Source: Ferribacterium limneticum (GTDB lineage Bacteria > Pseudomonadota > Gammaproteobacteria > Burkholderiales > Rhodocyclaceae). From it: a stretch of 64,000 nt of DNA. The stretch covers positions 2,478,001 through 2,542,000 of the forward strand of contig NZ_CP075190.1 in the NCBI RefSeq assembly GCF_020510585.1, read 5' to 3'. The notes under the pieces were generated by a model, which saw nothing but the letters and a program-made list of their open reading frames with translations, was not told the DNA's origin and searched no databases. Below, in pieces: positions 56,993 to 64,000 of the stretch. The translations under genes were made by a program, and so were the position numbers. Each line of letters begins with the position of its first letter. Position 1 is the stretch's first letter.

Positions 56993-58402
56993 ATGAAAAT
57001 CAAACCAACCATCGCCTTGCTGGGCATTTTGTTCGCTGGCGCCGCCCAGGCCGCTCCCTCCTTCGTCAACGGCCTGACGCTCGATGGCAGCATGCTCGAC
57101 CTGTCCGGCGGCACGACGGTCAACAACGGCCGTGTCGGCTATTTTTCCGACATTTACTACGACACCAACCGCAACGAATGGTGGGGCCTGTCCGACCGCG
57201 GCCCGGGCGGCGGCACGCTGAGCTACGACACCCGCGTCCAGCGCTTCTCGCTCGATATCAATCAGACGACCGGCGCCATTTCCAATTTCCAGATCAAGCA
57301 AACCATCGTTTTCAACAATGCCGGAAGTTCGCTGAACGGTATCGCGCCCAGCCCGACCAGCACGCTCGGCCTGTCGATGGACCCGGAGGGTTTCGTCGTC
57401 AATCCGAAGAACGGCAACTTCCTGGTTTCCGACGAGTACGGCCCATCGGTGCGTGAATTCGACCGCAATGGCAATCTTCTCCGCACCTTCGCCACACCGG
57501 CCAATCTGCTGCCGCGCAGTACCGTCACCGGCATTCCCAACTACGCCAGCGACACCGGCAACACGGCCGGCAAGCGCACCAATCGCGGCTTTGAAGGCCT
57601 GGCCATCAGCCCGGACGGCAAGTACGCCTATGCCATGCTGCAAAGCGCCATGCTCGACGAAGGCGGCGGCAATGGCAGCGTCAATCGCATCGTCAAATTC
57701 GACATCGACACCGGCAATGCCGTCGGCCAGTACGCTTATGACATGAAGCGCTCCGGTCAGGGGCAAGGCATCTCCTCGCTGGTTGCCATCAATGACCACG
57801 AGTTCTACGTGCTTGAGCGCAACAACCGTGGCATCGGGGTCGGTGCCACGTTGGCGACCGCCGACAAGGAGGTTTACAAGATCGACATCAGCGGGGCGAC
57901 CGATGTCAGCAACATCGATCTCGATGCCGTAGGCGCCGTTTACACCAAAGTCAGAAAATCCGCCAAGTTCCTCGATCTCGACGCCAATACCCTGTCGGCC
58001 CTCGGCAACAAGTCGCCGGAAAAATGGGAAGGCCTGGCCATCGGACCGAAACTGGCCGACGGCAGCTTCCTGATGCTGGCCGGTACCGACAACGACTACA
58101 GCGTGACGCAGAACGATACAGGCACCCAGTTCGACGTCTATTTCCGCTTCAGCGATGCCGATCCGTACGCCACCTCGATCCAGTGCCCGCTCGGTACGAC
58201 GGCCGGTTGCAGCGGTGCGGCCACCAGCGTGCCGGGTGACGGCAGCTACAAGCTGCTGCCCGGCGTCCTGCACGCCTACAAGGTCAGCGCCGCCGACCTC
58301 GCCGGCTACACGGCGCCGGTGCCGGAACCGGAATCGTGGGCGATGCTGATGGCGGGTCTGGGCTTGATCGGCTTTACCGCCCGTCGTCGCCAGGCCAAGT
58401 AA
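56993..58402 (+). CDS. PEP-CTERM esterase-like protein of the phytase-like family
   Basis: A 469-residue exported protein. Signal peptide MKIKPTIALLGILFAGAAQA. A beta-propeller-like esterase/phytase domain covers most of it: GRVGYFSDIYYDTNRNEWWG, LSDRGPGGGTLSYDTRVQRF (about residues 64-83), LGLSMDPEGFVVNPKNGNFLV, TNRGFEGLAISPDGKYAYAM and EKWEGLAIGPKLADGSFLML. The C-terminus is PVPEPESWAMLMAGLGLIG followed by basic residues, the PEP-CTERM tag. It may release phosphate or act on esters at the surface, and lies near phoA/phoD. A terminator follows. Confidence 0.88.
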   Translation: MKIKPTIALLGILFAGAAQAAPSFVNGLTLDGSMLDLSGGTTVNNGRVGYFSDIYYDTNRNEWWGLSDRGPGGGTLSYDTRVQRFSLDINQTTGAISNFQIKQTIVFNNAGSSLNGIAPSPTSTLGLSMDPEGFVVNPKNGNFLVSDEYGPSVREFDRNGNLLRTFATPANLLPRSTVTGIPNYASDTGNTAGKRTNRGFEGLAISPDGKYAYAMLQSAMLDEGGGNGSVNRIVKFDIDTGNAVGQYAYDMKRSGQGQGISSLVAINDHEFYVLERNNRGIGVGATLATADKEVYKIDISGATDVSNIDLDAVGAVYTKVRKSAKFLDLDANTLSALGNKSPEKWEGLAIGPKLADGSFLMLAGTDNDYSVTQNDTGTQFDVYFRFSDADPYATSIQCPLGTTAGCSGAATSVPGDGSYKLLPGVLHAYKVSAADLAGYTAPVPEPESWAMLMAGLGLIGFTARRRQAK

Positions 58403-58413
58403 GCTTCCGAACG

Positions 58414-58441
58414 GTCCCGCACAGCAGTGCGGGACGCTTTG
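58414..58441 (+). terminator. Terminator after the PEP-CTERM phytase-like gene
   Basis: GTCCCGCAC-AGCA-GTGCGGGAC then GCTTT. The T run is short. Confidence 0.6.
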
Positions 58442-58447
58442 CAGCAC

Positions 58448-58471
58448 GGCTCCGACTTATTTGTCGGAGCC
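58448..58471 (-). terminator. Possible terminator overlapping the end of the secretion operon
   Basis: GGCTCCGAC ... GTCGGAGCC with the stop codon of the PilP-like gene in the loop. There is no T run, so it may protect the mRNA end instead. Confidence 0.4.
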
Positions 58472-58990
58472 GATGCCCAGCACCTGCTTTTCATTCAAGG
58501 GCTGGTAGAGAAAAGTCATCTGGCCGCCGGATATCTCCTCGACGCTGTACGTGCCATTGATGACGTCGCCGACCTTGGCGATGATGTGCTTGCCCTGATG
58601 GTTGAGGAAGACCCGCGTTTCGCCGTCCTCGTTGAGCTTGCCGAGATACTGGAAAGGCAGCGGCGGCGCCGTTGGCTTGGGCGGCTTGGGCGGTGGCGGT
58701 GCGACGTACCAGCTCTTGTTGCGGAAGGGGTCGACGAGCTTCTTGCCATCCTCCGCCTCTTCGGCCGGCGCCGGCTCGGGAAAACTGAGCGGGGCGGCAG
58801 CCAGTTCGGTCGCCCGTTCCTTCGCCCCAGCCCGCCGATTTTCTGCCGGCGACGAAGCCGCTGATTTGCTGGCGACACTGCCTTTGCGCTTGCTCTTTTC
58901 CGGCACCGGTTCGTCTTCAAGCAGGTAGCCGGCAACGAGGGTGGCCGAGAGCAGGCCGCCGAGGATAATCCAGCGTTGTTTCGGCGTCAT
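58457..58990 (-). CDS. PilP/GspC-like secretion system component
   Basis: A 177-residue inner-membrane protein: short cytoplasmic start, one helix (WIILGGLLSATLVAGYLL, residues 7-24), Lys/Ser/Pro-rich linker, and a C-terminal beta domain LPFQYLGKLNEDGETRVFLNHQGKHII ... with GDVINGTYSVEEISGGQMTFLYQP. This form matches PilP and the HR domain of GspC, which contact the secretin. It overlaps the upstream PilO-like gene by 4 nt and is the last visible gene of the operon. Which secretin it serves is not in the window. Confidence 0.75.
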   Translation of the reverse strand: MTPKQRWIILGGLLSATLVAGYLLEDEPVPEKSKRKGSVASKSAASSPAENRRAGAKERATELAAAPLSFPEPAPAEEAEDGKKLVDPFRNKSWYVAPPPPKPPKPTAPPLPFQYLGKLNEDGETRVFLNHQGKHIIAKVGDVINGTYSVEEISGGQMTFLYQPLNEKQVLGIGSDK

Positions 58991-59556
58991 GCCGCCTTCC
59001 TCCGGCCGAAGAGGATGAAGCGCAATTGCGCCTCAACGTCGGCGCTGCCAATGTTTTCGCGGCGCAGGCTGATGTCCTCGACGGCCAGATCGGGGAACTC
59101 CTGGCGTACCGCCGCCACGTAGCGGCGTATGGTCATGTAGCTGCCCTTGACCGGCAGATTCAGCACGTAACGGTCGAACAGGCCGTCCTTGCCCGGCACC
59201 AGGCGATAGTCGCCGGTCGGGACTTGCAGGCCTTCCTTGGTCGCCAGTTCAAGCAGGCGGCCGAGTTCGGCGTTGAGCTGATCCTCGCTCGGGAAACGGT
59301 CGAGCAGGCACTGCCGCGTATCTTCCGGCGTCACGCGCTCGGTCTGGCTTTCCATCGTGGCGCGGCGGGCGCTGCGTTCGAGGCTGGCCAGACGGCGTTC
59401 GCCTTCCTCGATGGCGGCTTCACGGCCGGGCAACACGACAATGTGGGTCAGCGCGGCGGCAACAACCAGCAAAAAGGCGATCAGCGGCAGCACCGGCAAA
59501 TTGGCCGTGGCAAAGCGCAGGCGGGCGAGCAGAAGGTTCAGGAACCGGTCAGCCAT
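58987..59556 (-). CDS. PilO/GspM-like inner-membrane component
   Basis: A 189-residue protein with one N-terminal helix (LPVLPLIAFLLVVAAALTHIVVL, about 22-44), a coiled coil (EEGERRLASLERSARRATMES, about 52-72) and a ferredoxin-like C-terminal domain (GLFDRYVLNLPVKGSYMTIRRYVAAV). This is the fold of PilO and GspM that bridges platform and secretin. It overlaps the neighbouring genes by 4 and 19 nt. Sequence identity in this family is low, so the paralogy is inferred from order and topology. Confidence 0.75.
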   Translation of the reverse strand: MADRFLNLLLARLRFATANLPVLPLIAFLLVVAAALTHIVVLPGREAAIEEGERRLASLERSARRATMESQTERVTPEDTRQCLLDRFPSEDQLNAELGRLLELATKEGLQVPTGDYRLVPGKDGLFDRYVLNLPVKGSYMTIRRYVAAVRQEFPDLAVEDISLRRENIGSADVEAQLRFILFGRRKAA

Positions 59557-60065
59557 GTTGCGGCAATCTCGAAGAGGATGGGTTGTTGCGGGTCGCTTTG
59601 CTTGATCTGGTGCGAGAGCAGCACGGCCTTGTCGAGCGGTTCGCGGCGCAGGGCTTCGACAAAGGCCAGCGCTGCCACCATGTTGCGCGCCTCGCCGGAA
59701 ATCTGCACCGCCTTGCCGGCCGCGCTGGGGCGGATGGCGAGCAGTGCGATGTCCTCGCCGGTTGCCGCGTCGATGCTGCGGTAGAGCTTTTCCCAGTCGA
59801 TGCGGATGAGGCCGATGGTCTGGCGCAGGGTCTTGCCTTCTTCGGCCGAAAAAACGTTTTCCGGGCGGCTGTCACGGCGGCCGGCATCGACCCGGTCGGC
59901 CCGGCGTGTGGCCTGGGCCAGCCTGGCTTCGACTTCTTCCTGCTGGCTGAGCAGCGTGCGGTCTTCGAGCCAGGCGTCGGCGCAAAGCAGCACGCCGGCG
60001 AGGAGCAGGACAACCGTCAGCAGGCTAGGACGGCGTGGCTGAAAATCAAGACCGAGATCACGCAT
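59538..60065 (-). CDS. PilN-like component
   Basis: A 175-residue protein with one membrane helix (LLTVVLLLAGVLLCADAWL, about 15-33) followed by a coiled coil (LLSQQEEVEARLAQATRRADR) and a small domain with the segment IDAATGEDIALLAIRPSAAGKAVQISGEARN (about 93-123) typical of PilN. It begins 8 nt inside the end of the PilM-like gene and ends 19 nt inside the PilO-like gene. It serves the assembly platform between the ATPase and the secretin. Confidence 0.72.
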   Translation of the reverse strand: MRDLGLDFQPRRPSLLTVVLLLAGVLLCADAWLEDRTLLSQQEEVEARLAQATRRADRVDAGRRDSRPENVFSAEEGKTLRQTIGLIRIDWEKLYRSIDAATGEDIALLAIRPSAAGKAVQISGEARNMVAALAFVEALRREPLDKAVLLSHQIKQSDPQQPILFEIAATWLTGS

Positions 60066-60825
60066 GGACGCCTCCGGCGACCGGCGTGACCAGCGTCGTT
60101 TCCCAGCCGCCGGCGAGCTTGGGGGCAGCGACGGCAGATGTTGAAATCAGCACTTTTTTCCCGTTGACCGTAGCAGACTCGGCGGCCAGCAGCCCGGCCA
60201 GCTCACCCGCCAGAAGGGCCGGCTCCGCCGTGCTGGCGCGGTGATTGCGCAGGCTGGCAATCTCGCCGTCACGAACGCCAGCCAGGGTCAGCCAGCCGAG
60301 GTCGAGGCAGGCCAGCCAGCCATCGTTCAACTGTGTCTGCTGGGCCGCCAACTCGGCGATCAGCCGCGGCTGCACGCTATTCAACCGCAGGCGCCGGGCC
60401 TTGGCGGCAGCGCGCAAGCCGGCCAGCAACTGGCGGTCGATACCTGCGGCAATGCCGTTCTTGCCGAAGGCCGGACGGTCGAGCGCAATGTCCAGCGCCG
60501 CGGCCCGTTCGCCCAGGGCGTTGCGGAACAAGGCGCGGGCCAAGCCCAGTCGGGCCGCCTTGCCGGTCAGCATGTCGCTCCACGGCAGCAAGGCGTAACG
60601 GACCAGATGGTCGGCAACGACGATGCGCAAAGCTGCGCCCTTGCCGGCAGTCTTGAGCAAGGCATCGGCAGCGGCCAGCACCGGCTGCCAGTCGGCTTCG
60701 CCCGGCGCCGGCGATGCTACCTCGGCCGCTTGGCTGGACGGCGCACCGCGCCACGGCTGCCGTTCGAGAACGACGCGCTGCGGGTGAATGAAGAGGGTCA
60801 GGCGGTCAAGCCACGAAAGTGACAC
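60058..60825 (-). CDS. PilM/GspL-like actin-fold protein
   Basis: A 255-residue cytoplasmic protein. It resembles the half of the actin-like fold found in PilM and GspL: LFIHPQRVVLERQPW at the start, VVADHLVRYALLPWSD, NALGERAAALDIALDRP, RLRLNSVQPRLIAELAA and GWLACLDLGWLTLAGVRDG. It has no membrane helix, so PilM is a better fit than GspL. Residues about 217-229 (SATVNGKKVLIST) are encoded by repeat copy m. It overlaps the gspE-like gene by 20 nt. Confidence 0.72.
   Translation of the reverse strand: MSLSWLDRLTLFIHPQRVVLERQPWRGAPSSQAAEVASPAPGEADWQPVLAAADALLKTAGKGAALRIVVADHLVRYALLPWSDMLTGKAARLGLARALFRNALGERAAALDIALDRPAFGKNGIAAGIDRQLLAGLRAAAKARRLRLNSVQPRLIAELAAQQTQLNDGWLACLDLGWLTLAGVRDGEIASLRNHRASTAEPALLAGELAGLLAAESATVNGKKVLISTSAVAAPKLAGGWETTLVTPVAGGVHA
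60141..60178 (-). repeat. Dispersed repeat copy m, inside the PilM-like gene
   Basis: Minus strand TCTGCTACGGTCAACGGGAA then AAAAGTGCTGATTTCAAC. The left half and A-run are kept, the right half is weak. It is in frame and on the gene's strand. Confidence 0.6.
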
Positions 60826-62515
60826 GGTTGGCTTCTTCCAGGCTGGTTATCCCGTCGCGGACGAGGTCAAGGGCGCTTTCGCGCAGCGAGCGGGTGCCAT
60901 TGCGGCGGGCCGCTTCCTTGAGTTGGCGGATCGGGGCGCGGCTGATGATCAGTTCGCGGATTTCATCGTTGAGGACGAGCAGTTCGGCGATGGCCTTGCG
61001 ACCGCGATAGCCGGTACCGCGACAGGTACCGCAGCCGACTGCGCGGCGGAATTTCCAGTCAGCACCGGCCACCGTGCCGATATCGGCGTCAGTCAGTTCT
61101 TCGCCAGTCGGTCTCGTCGGCTGCGCGCAGGCCGGGCACAGGGTACGGATCAACCGCTGGGCGACGACTCCGTTGAGCGCCGAAACGAGGTTGTACGGAT
61201 CGACTTCCATGTGCAGGAAGCGGCCGATGACGTCGAAAACATTGTTGGCGTGCACCGTGGTGAACACCAGGTGGCCGGTCAGCGCCGCCTGAACGGCAAT
61301 CTGTGCGGTTTCCGAGTCGCGGATTTCGCCGACCATGATCTTGTCCGGATCGTGACGCAGGATGGAGCGCAGGCCGCGGGCAAAAGTCAGGCCCTTTTTC
61401 TCGTTCACCGGGATCTGCAGTACGCCGGAAAGCTGGTATTCGACCGGATCTTCGATGGTGATGATCTTGTCTTTGCCGTCATTGATTTCAGTCAGTGCCG
61501 CGTAGAGCGTCGTCGTTTTGCCGGAACCGGTCGGGCCGGTAACCAGCACCATACCGTAGGGCTCGCTGGACAGCCGGCGGATGCGCGCCATGATGTCGGC
61601 GTCGAAGCCCATGGCGTCGAGACGCAGGCCCTGCAGGTGATCGGTCAGCGCCTGCTTGTCGAGCACCCGCAACACGGCATCCTCGCCCCAGATACTGGGC
61701 ATGATGGAGACGCGGATGTCAATCTCGCGGTCCTGCCAGCTGACCTTGAAGCGGCCGTCCTGCGGCACGCGGCGCTCGGAGATGTCGAGTTCGGAAAGCA
61801 CCTTGACGCGGGAAATCATCTGCTCGGCGGTATCGCTACCGTCAATCGACCCGGCGTAGTTGAGCACGCCGTCGATGCGGTATTTGATAGCCAGGCCACG
61901 ATTGTTGGCCTCGATGTGAATATCGCTGGCCCCGGCTTTCAGGCCGTCATGCAGCGTTGACCGCAGGAGGCGGACAACGGTGCTGCCGTCTTCGGAAATG
62001 CGTTGCAGCGAGAGGTCTTCGGCCACCGAGCCAATGGCGATCTGGCCGCCCTCGCCGCTCAGACTGCCGTCGAGCGCCCGGACCCGGGTTTCTTCGCGGG
62101 CCAGAAAAGCCGTCAGCACCGAAGGCGGCGCCAGGCGCCAGTACAGCGGCTTGCCGAGCGGCACCAGACCTTCGAGCCAGTCGCGCACGGTGACATCGAA
62201 GGGGTTGGGCGTGGCGATCAGGTAGGCCTCGCCGGCTTCGAGGACCAGCGCCTGACGCCGGATGAATTCGGCAAACGGCGCCAGCGACAGGGCCAGCGAG
62301 TGTTCGGAAAGCTCAGCCAGACTGATCGCATTGAGGCCGAAGGCCAGGGCCGTCAATTCGCCGGCCGCCTCTTCACTCTGGCCGAAATCGGTCTGCAAGG
62401 CAGCCATCACTGCCGGCAGGCCGCGACCGGCCGCTGCCAGCTGGCATGCCTCGCCGAGCAGGACATCGTGTTCCTGGCGTTCCATCGACAAGTGCGCCTC
62501 CCCTAGTGAATTCAT
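60806..62515 (-). CDS. gspE: Type II secretion/type IV pilus assembly ATPase GspE/PilB family
   Basis: Cytoplasmic ATPase that powers pseudopilus assembly. The 569-residue protein has an N-terminal domain, then the Walker [20 protein letters not shown] (about residues 320-338), the Asp box IITIEDPVEYQL (about 353-364), Walker B KIMVGEIRDSETAQIAVQAA (about 393-412) and the His box HLVFTTVHANNVFDVI. A zinc tetracysteine lies at CPACAQ ... CGTCRGTGYRG (about residues 465-501). GspE and PilB cannot be separated by motif alone; gspF and gspG beside it favour a type II-like system. It precedes the PilM-like gene on the same strand. Confidence 0.92.
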   Translation of the reverse strand: MNSLGEAHLSMERQEHDVLLGEACQLAAAGRGLPAVMAALQTDFGQSEEAAGELTALAFGLNAISLAELSEHSLALSLAPFAEFIRRQALVLEAGEAYLIATPNPFDVTVRDWLEGLVPLGKPLYWRLAPPSVLTAFLAREETRVRALDGSLSGEGGQIAIGSVAEDLSLQRISEDGSTVVRLLRSTLHDGLKAGASDIHIEANNRGLAIKYRIDGVLNYAGSIDGSDTAEQMISRVKVLSELDISERRVPQDGRFKVSWQDREIDIRVSIMPSIWGEDAVLRVLDKQALTDHLQGLRLDAMGFDADIMARIRRLSSEPYGMVLVTGPTGSGKTTTLYAALTEINDGKDKIITIEDPVEYQLSGVLQIPVNEKKGLTFARGLRSILRHDPDKIMVGEIRDSETAQIAVQAALTGHLVFTTVHANNVFDVIGRFLHMEVDPYNLVSALNGVVAQRLIRTLCPACAQPTRPTGEELTDADIGTVAGADWKFRRAVGCGTCRGTGYRGRKAIAELLVLNDEIRELIISRAPIRQLKEAARRNGTRSLRESALDLVRDGITSLEEANRVTFVA

Positions 62516-62523
62516 CGCCTATC

Positions 62524-63708
62524 CTACTGAAAATTGCCGGCCAGTTCGAAGATTGGCATATACAGGAGCAGCACGATGCCGCCGATGACGCCGCCGATCA
62601 CCGCCATGAGCAAGGGTTCGAACAAACGGGTGAACATGTCGACGAGGCGGTTGATTTCCTCGTCGTAAAAGGTGGCGACGGCTTCCATCATGTCGCCGAG
62701 CTGGCCGCTGCGTTCGCCAACGGCGATCATGCGCAGCGCTACCGGCGTGGTCAGGCCGCCCCGTTCAGCCGCCTGCGAAAACGGCCGCCCCTGCTCGATG
62801 TCAGCCACCGCCTGCAGCAAGCCGGCGCGCAGGGCGACGGGCAGGATGTCGGAAACCATGCCGAGGGTCGTTTTGAGGGGAATGCCGGCGCGCAACAGCA
62901 TGCCGGTGGTCCGGTAAAAACGTGCGAGGAAGACCAGCCGGATACGTTCGCCAAGGGCCGGCACGCTCCAGGCGGCGCGGGCGACGGCAGCACGGACGGG
63001 CGGCAGCGAAAAGAGGCCGACCAGACCTGCGACGCCCAGCGCGACGCCGACGGCCAGCCCCGCGGCGTGGTTGTTGATGAAGCCGCCCCAGGCGAAAAGC
63101 AGGCTGGACAACCCCTCCGGATCGCGCCCGCTATCGGCAAAGACCAGGGCAAAGCGCGGCACGACGTAACCGAGCAGGAAGAGCGTGACGAGCGTGCCGA
63201 TGGTCATCAGCAACACCGGGTAGATGGCGGCGCTGACGATTTTCTTCTTGAGGTCGGCCAGTTTTTCGTGGAAGACAATGTAGCGCTGCAGCGCTTCGGG
63301 CATGTCGCCGGTGCGTTCGCTGGCCCTTACCGTCGCCACGTAAAGATCGGGAAAGGCCTCGGGGTGGTGCTGCATGGCCGTCGACAGCGACTGTCCTTCA
63401 CGCAGGTGGCCGAGCAGACGGCTCAGGACCTCGGAGGTCGCCGAGCCCTGATCCTGCTCGGACAGCGTCTCCAGGCCTTCGACCACGGTCAGTCCGGCCT
63501 TGAGCAAGGAGAGCATTTGCCGGGTGAACAGCGGCAGCGGGAACTTGCCGCCGCGCGCCCGCCCGCTGCGCTGACCAATCGGCCGCGACGAGACGATGAC
63601 GCCGCCCTGCAAGGCCGGCGCTGCGGCAAGCTGTTCAGGTGATTCGGCCGCGACCGTCAGTCGGCAAACACCCCGACCGGGAAAGACGGCCATCACGTCG
63701 TATTCCAT
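62524..63708 (-). CDS. gspF: Type II secretion system inner-membrane platform protein GspF
   Basis: A 394-residue platform protein with the family's paired domains: cytoplasmic FTRQMLSLLKAGLTVVEGLE (about residues 61-80), a first helix (FPDLYVATVRASERTGDMPEAL), membrane helix VSAAIYPVLLMTIGTLVTLFLLGY, and a repeat of the domain with LARFYRTTGMLLRAGIPLKT and FEPLLMAVIGGVIGGIVLLLYMPIF near the end. I start at MEYDVMAVF, the first ATG giving a GspF-like N-terminus; the longer frame overlaps gspG. It sits between gspE and gspG. Confidence 0.92.
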   Translation of the reverse strand: MEYDVMAVFPGRGVCRLTVAAESPEQLAAAPALQGGVIVSSRPIGQRSGRARGGKFPLPLFTRQMLSLLKAGLTVVEGLETLSEQDQGSATSEVLSRLLGHLREGQSLSTAMQHHPEAFPDLYVATVRASERTGDMPEALQRYIVFHEKLADLKKKIVSAAIYPVLLMTIGTLVTLFLLGYVVPRFALVFADSGRDPEGLSSLLFAWGGFINNHAAGLAVGVALGVAGLVGLFSLPPVRAAVARAAWSVPALGERIRLVFLARFYRTTGMLLRAGIPLKTTLGMVSDILPVALRAGLLQAVADIEQGRPFSQAAERGGLTTPVALRMIAVGERSGQLGDMMEAVATFYDEEINRLVDMFTRLFEPLLMAVIGGVIGGIVLLLYMPIFELAGNFQ

Positions 63709-63721
63709 TGTTAGCCGCGAC

Positions 63722-64000
63722 TCACCAGTTGGTGATATCGGCGTTTTCGTCCTCACCGCCGGCCTTGCCATCCTTGCCGAAGGAGAAGAGATCGAAGTCG
63801 CCGTGTTCTCCGGGCTGGGCGTACTGGTAGGCGGCACCCCACGGGTCAGCCGGCACCTCCTTCTTGAGGTAGGGGCCCTGCCAGCGGCTCTCGCCAGCCG
63901 GGCGCTTGGTCAGCGCGGCCAGTCCCTGCTCGGTATTGGGGTAACGACCGACATCGAGGCGATACTGGTCGAGGGCCTTTTCAAGTCCGTCGATCTGGGC
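63722..64000 (-). CDS. gspG: Major pseudopilin GspG, 5' end missing
   Basis: The last 92 codons of the major pseudopilin; the N-terminal methylation site lies beyond the right edge. The visible part has the family features: GLEKALDQYRLDVGRYPN, TEQGLAAL (a GspG hallmark), GPYLKKEVPADPWGAAYQY and the Ca-binding loop FDLFSFGKDGKAGGEDENAD, ending ITNW. GspG is polymerised by GspE/GspF next to it. It runs 13 nt before gspF on the same strand. Clear type II signature for the operon. Confidence 0.93.
   Translation of the reverse strand, partial: AQIDGLEKALDQYRLDVGRYPNTEQGLAALTKRPAGESRWQGPYLKKEVPADPWGAAYQYAQPGEHGDFDLFSFGKDGKAGGEDENADITNW

Noticed and set aside
56828..58447. A 539-codon minus-strand frame opposite the PEP-CTERM phytase-like gene
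   Set aside because: It is antisense to a gene with signal peptide, domain and PEP-CTERM tag, and shows valine/alanine-rich shadow composition.

Overview
The window looks like chromosomal DNA of a high-GC (roughly 60 percent) betaproteobacterium, most likely of the Rhodocyclales (Dechloromonas/Azonexus type). The evidence is the gene content and order: smc-zipA-ligA-galU-hpt, tig-clpP-clpX-lon-hup, dapC-dapD-pilU-dapE-prmB, two PEP-CTERM proteins, and a type II secretion/pilus-like operon. The placement is by recognition only; no search was run.

Layout. 1-8.1 kb (minus): a tightly packed smc-zipA-ligA-galU-hpt operon; hpt runs off the left edge. 8.1-11 kb: a guanine deaminase-like gene, a small unknown, a PEP-CTERM protein, an OmpA-like lipoprotein and a MarR regulator. 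11-16.8 kb (plus): two CPA-type antiporters interleaved with a glutamine amidotransferase-like gamma-glutamyl hydrolase, a YbdK-type carboxylate-amine ligase and a serine-hydrolase-like protein that lacks its catalytic residues; the operon is divergent from marR across a shared palindromic promoter. 16.9-22.9 kb: two flavin split-barrel proteins (one with a GAF domain), an E1 alpha/beta dehydrogenase pair without E2/E3, a cytochrome c and a dicarboxylate symporter. 22.9-28.7 kb: the accessory island, with a TIR protein divergent from a small monooxygenase and a 946-residue DUF4062/NB-ARC STAND ATPase, followed by an M48-like lipoprotein with a mutated zinc motif and a small lipoprotein. 28.8-35 kb: lysine/diaminopimelate genes with pilU embedded. 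35-44 kb: pepD, tRNA-His, and the tig-clpP-clpX-lon proteostasis block with HU. 43.2-50 kb: HDOD protein, trmJ, suhB, def, sulfate-binding protein, ArsR regulator, second HU, orphan ParB/KorB-like protein. 50-58.4 kb: secreted phosphatases PhoA and PhoD, secreted esterase, PEP-CTERM phytase-like protein. 58.4-64 kb (minus): gspG-F-E followed by PilM/N/O/P-like genes.

The most unusual feature is a dispersed, non-palindromic repeat of about 37-42 bp, with left core ACGGTCAACC(C/G)GAAA and right core GGCCAAATTTGAAATG. I found twelve copies plus one half copy in 64 kb. Ten of the twelve are in the small intergenic fraction. One supplies the start codon and signal peptide of the sulfate-binding protein, and two lie in frame inside smc and a pilM-like gene. 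I do not know of a description of this family.

Most genes are housekeeping. The accessory material is the TIR/STAND island, the antiporter/gamma-glutamyl operon and the orphan ParB. No CRISPR array, IS element, prophage or rRNA was seen; the only RNA gene found is tRNA-His.
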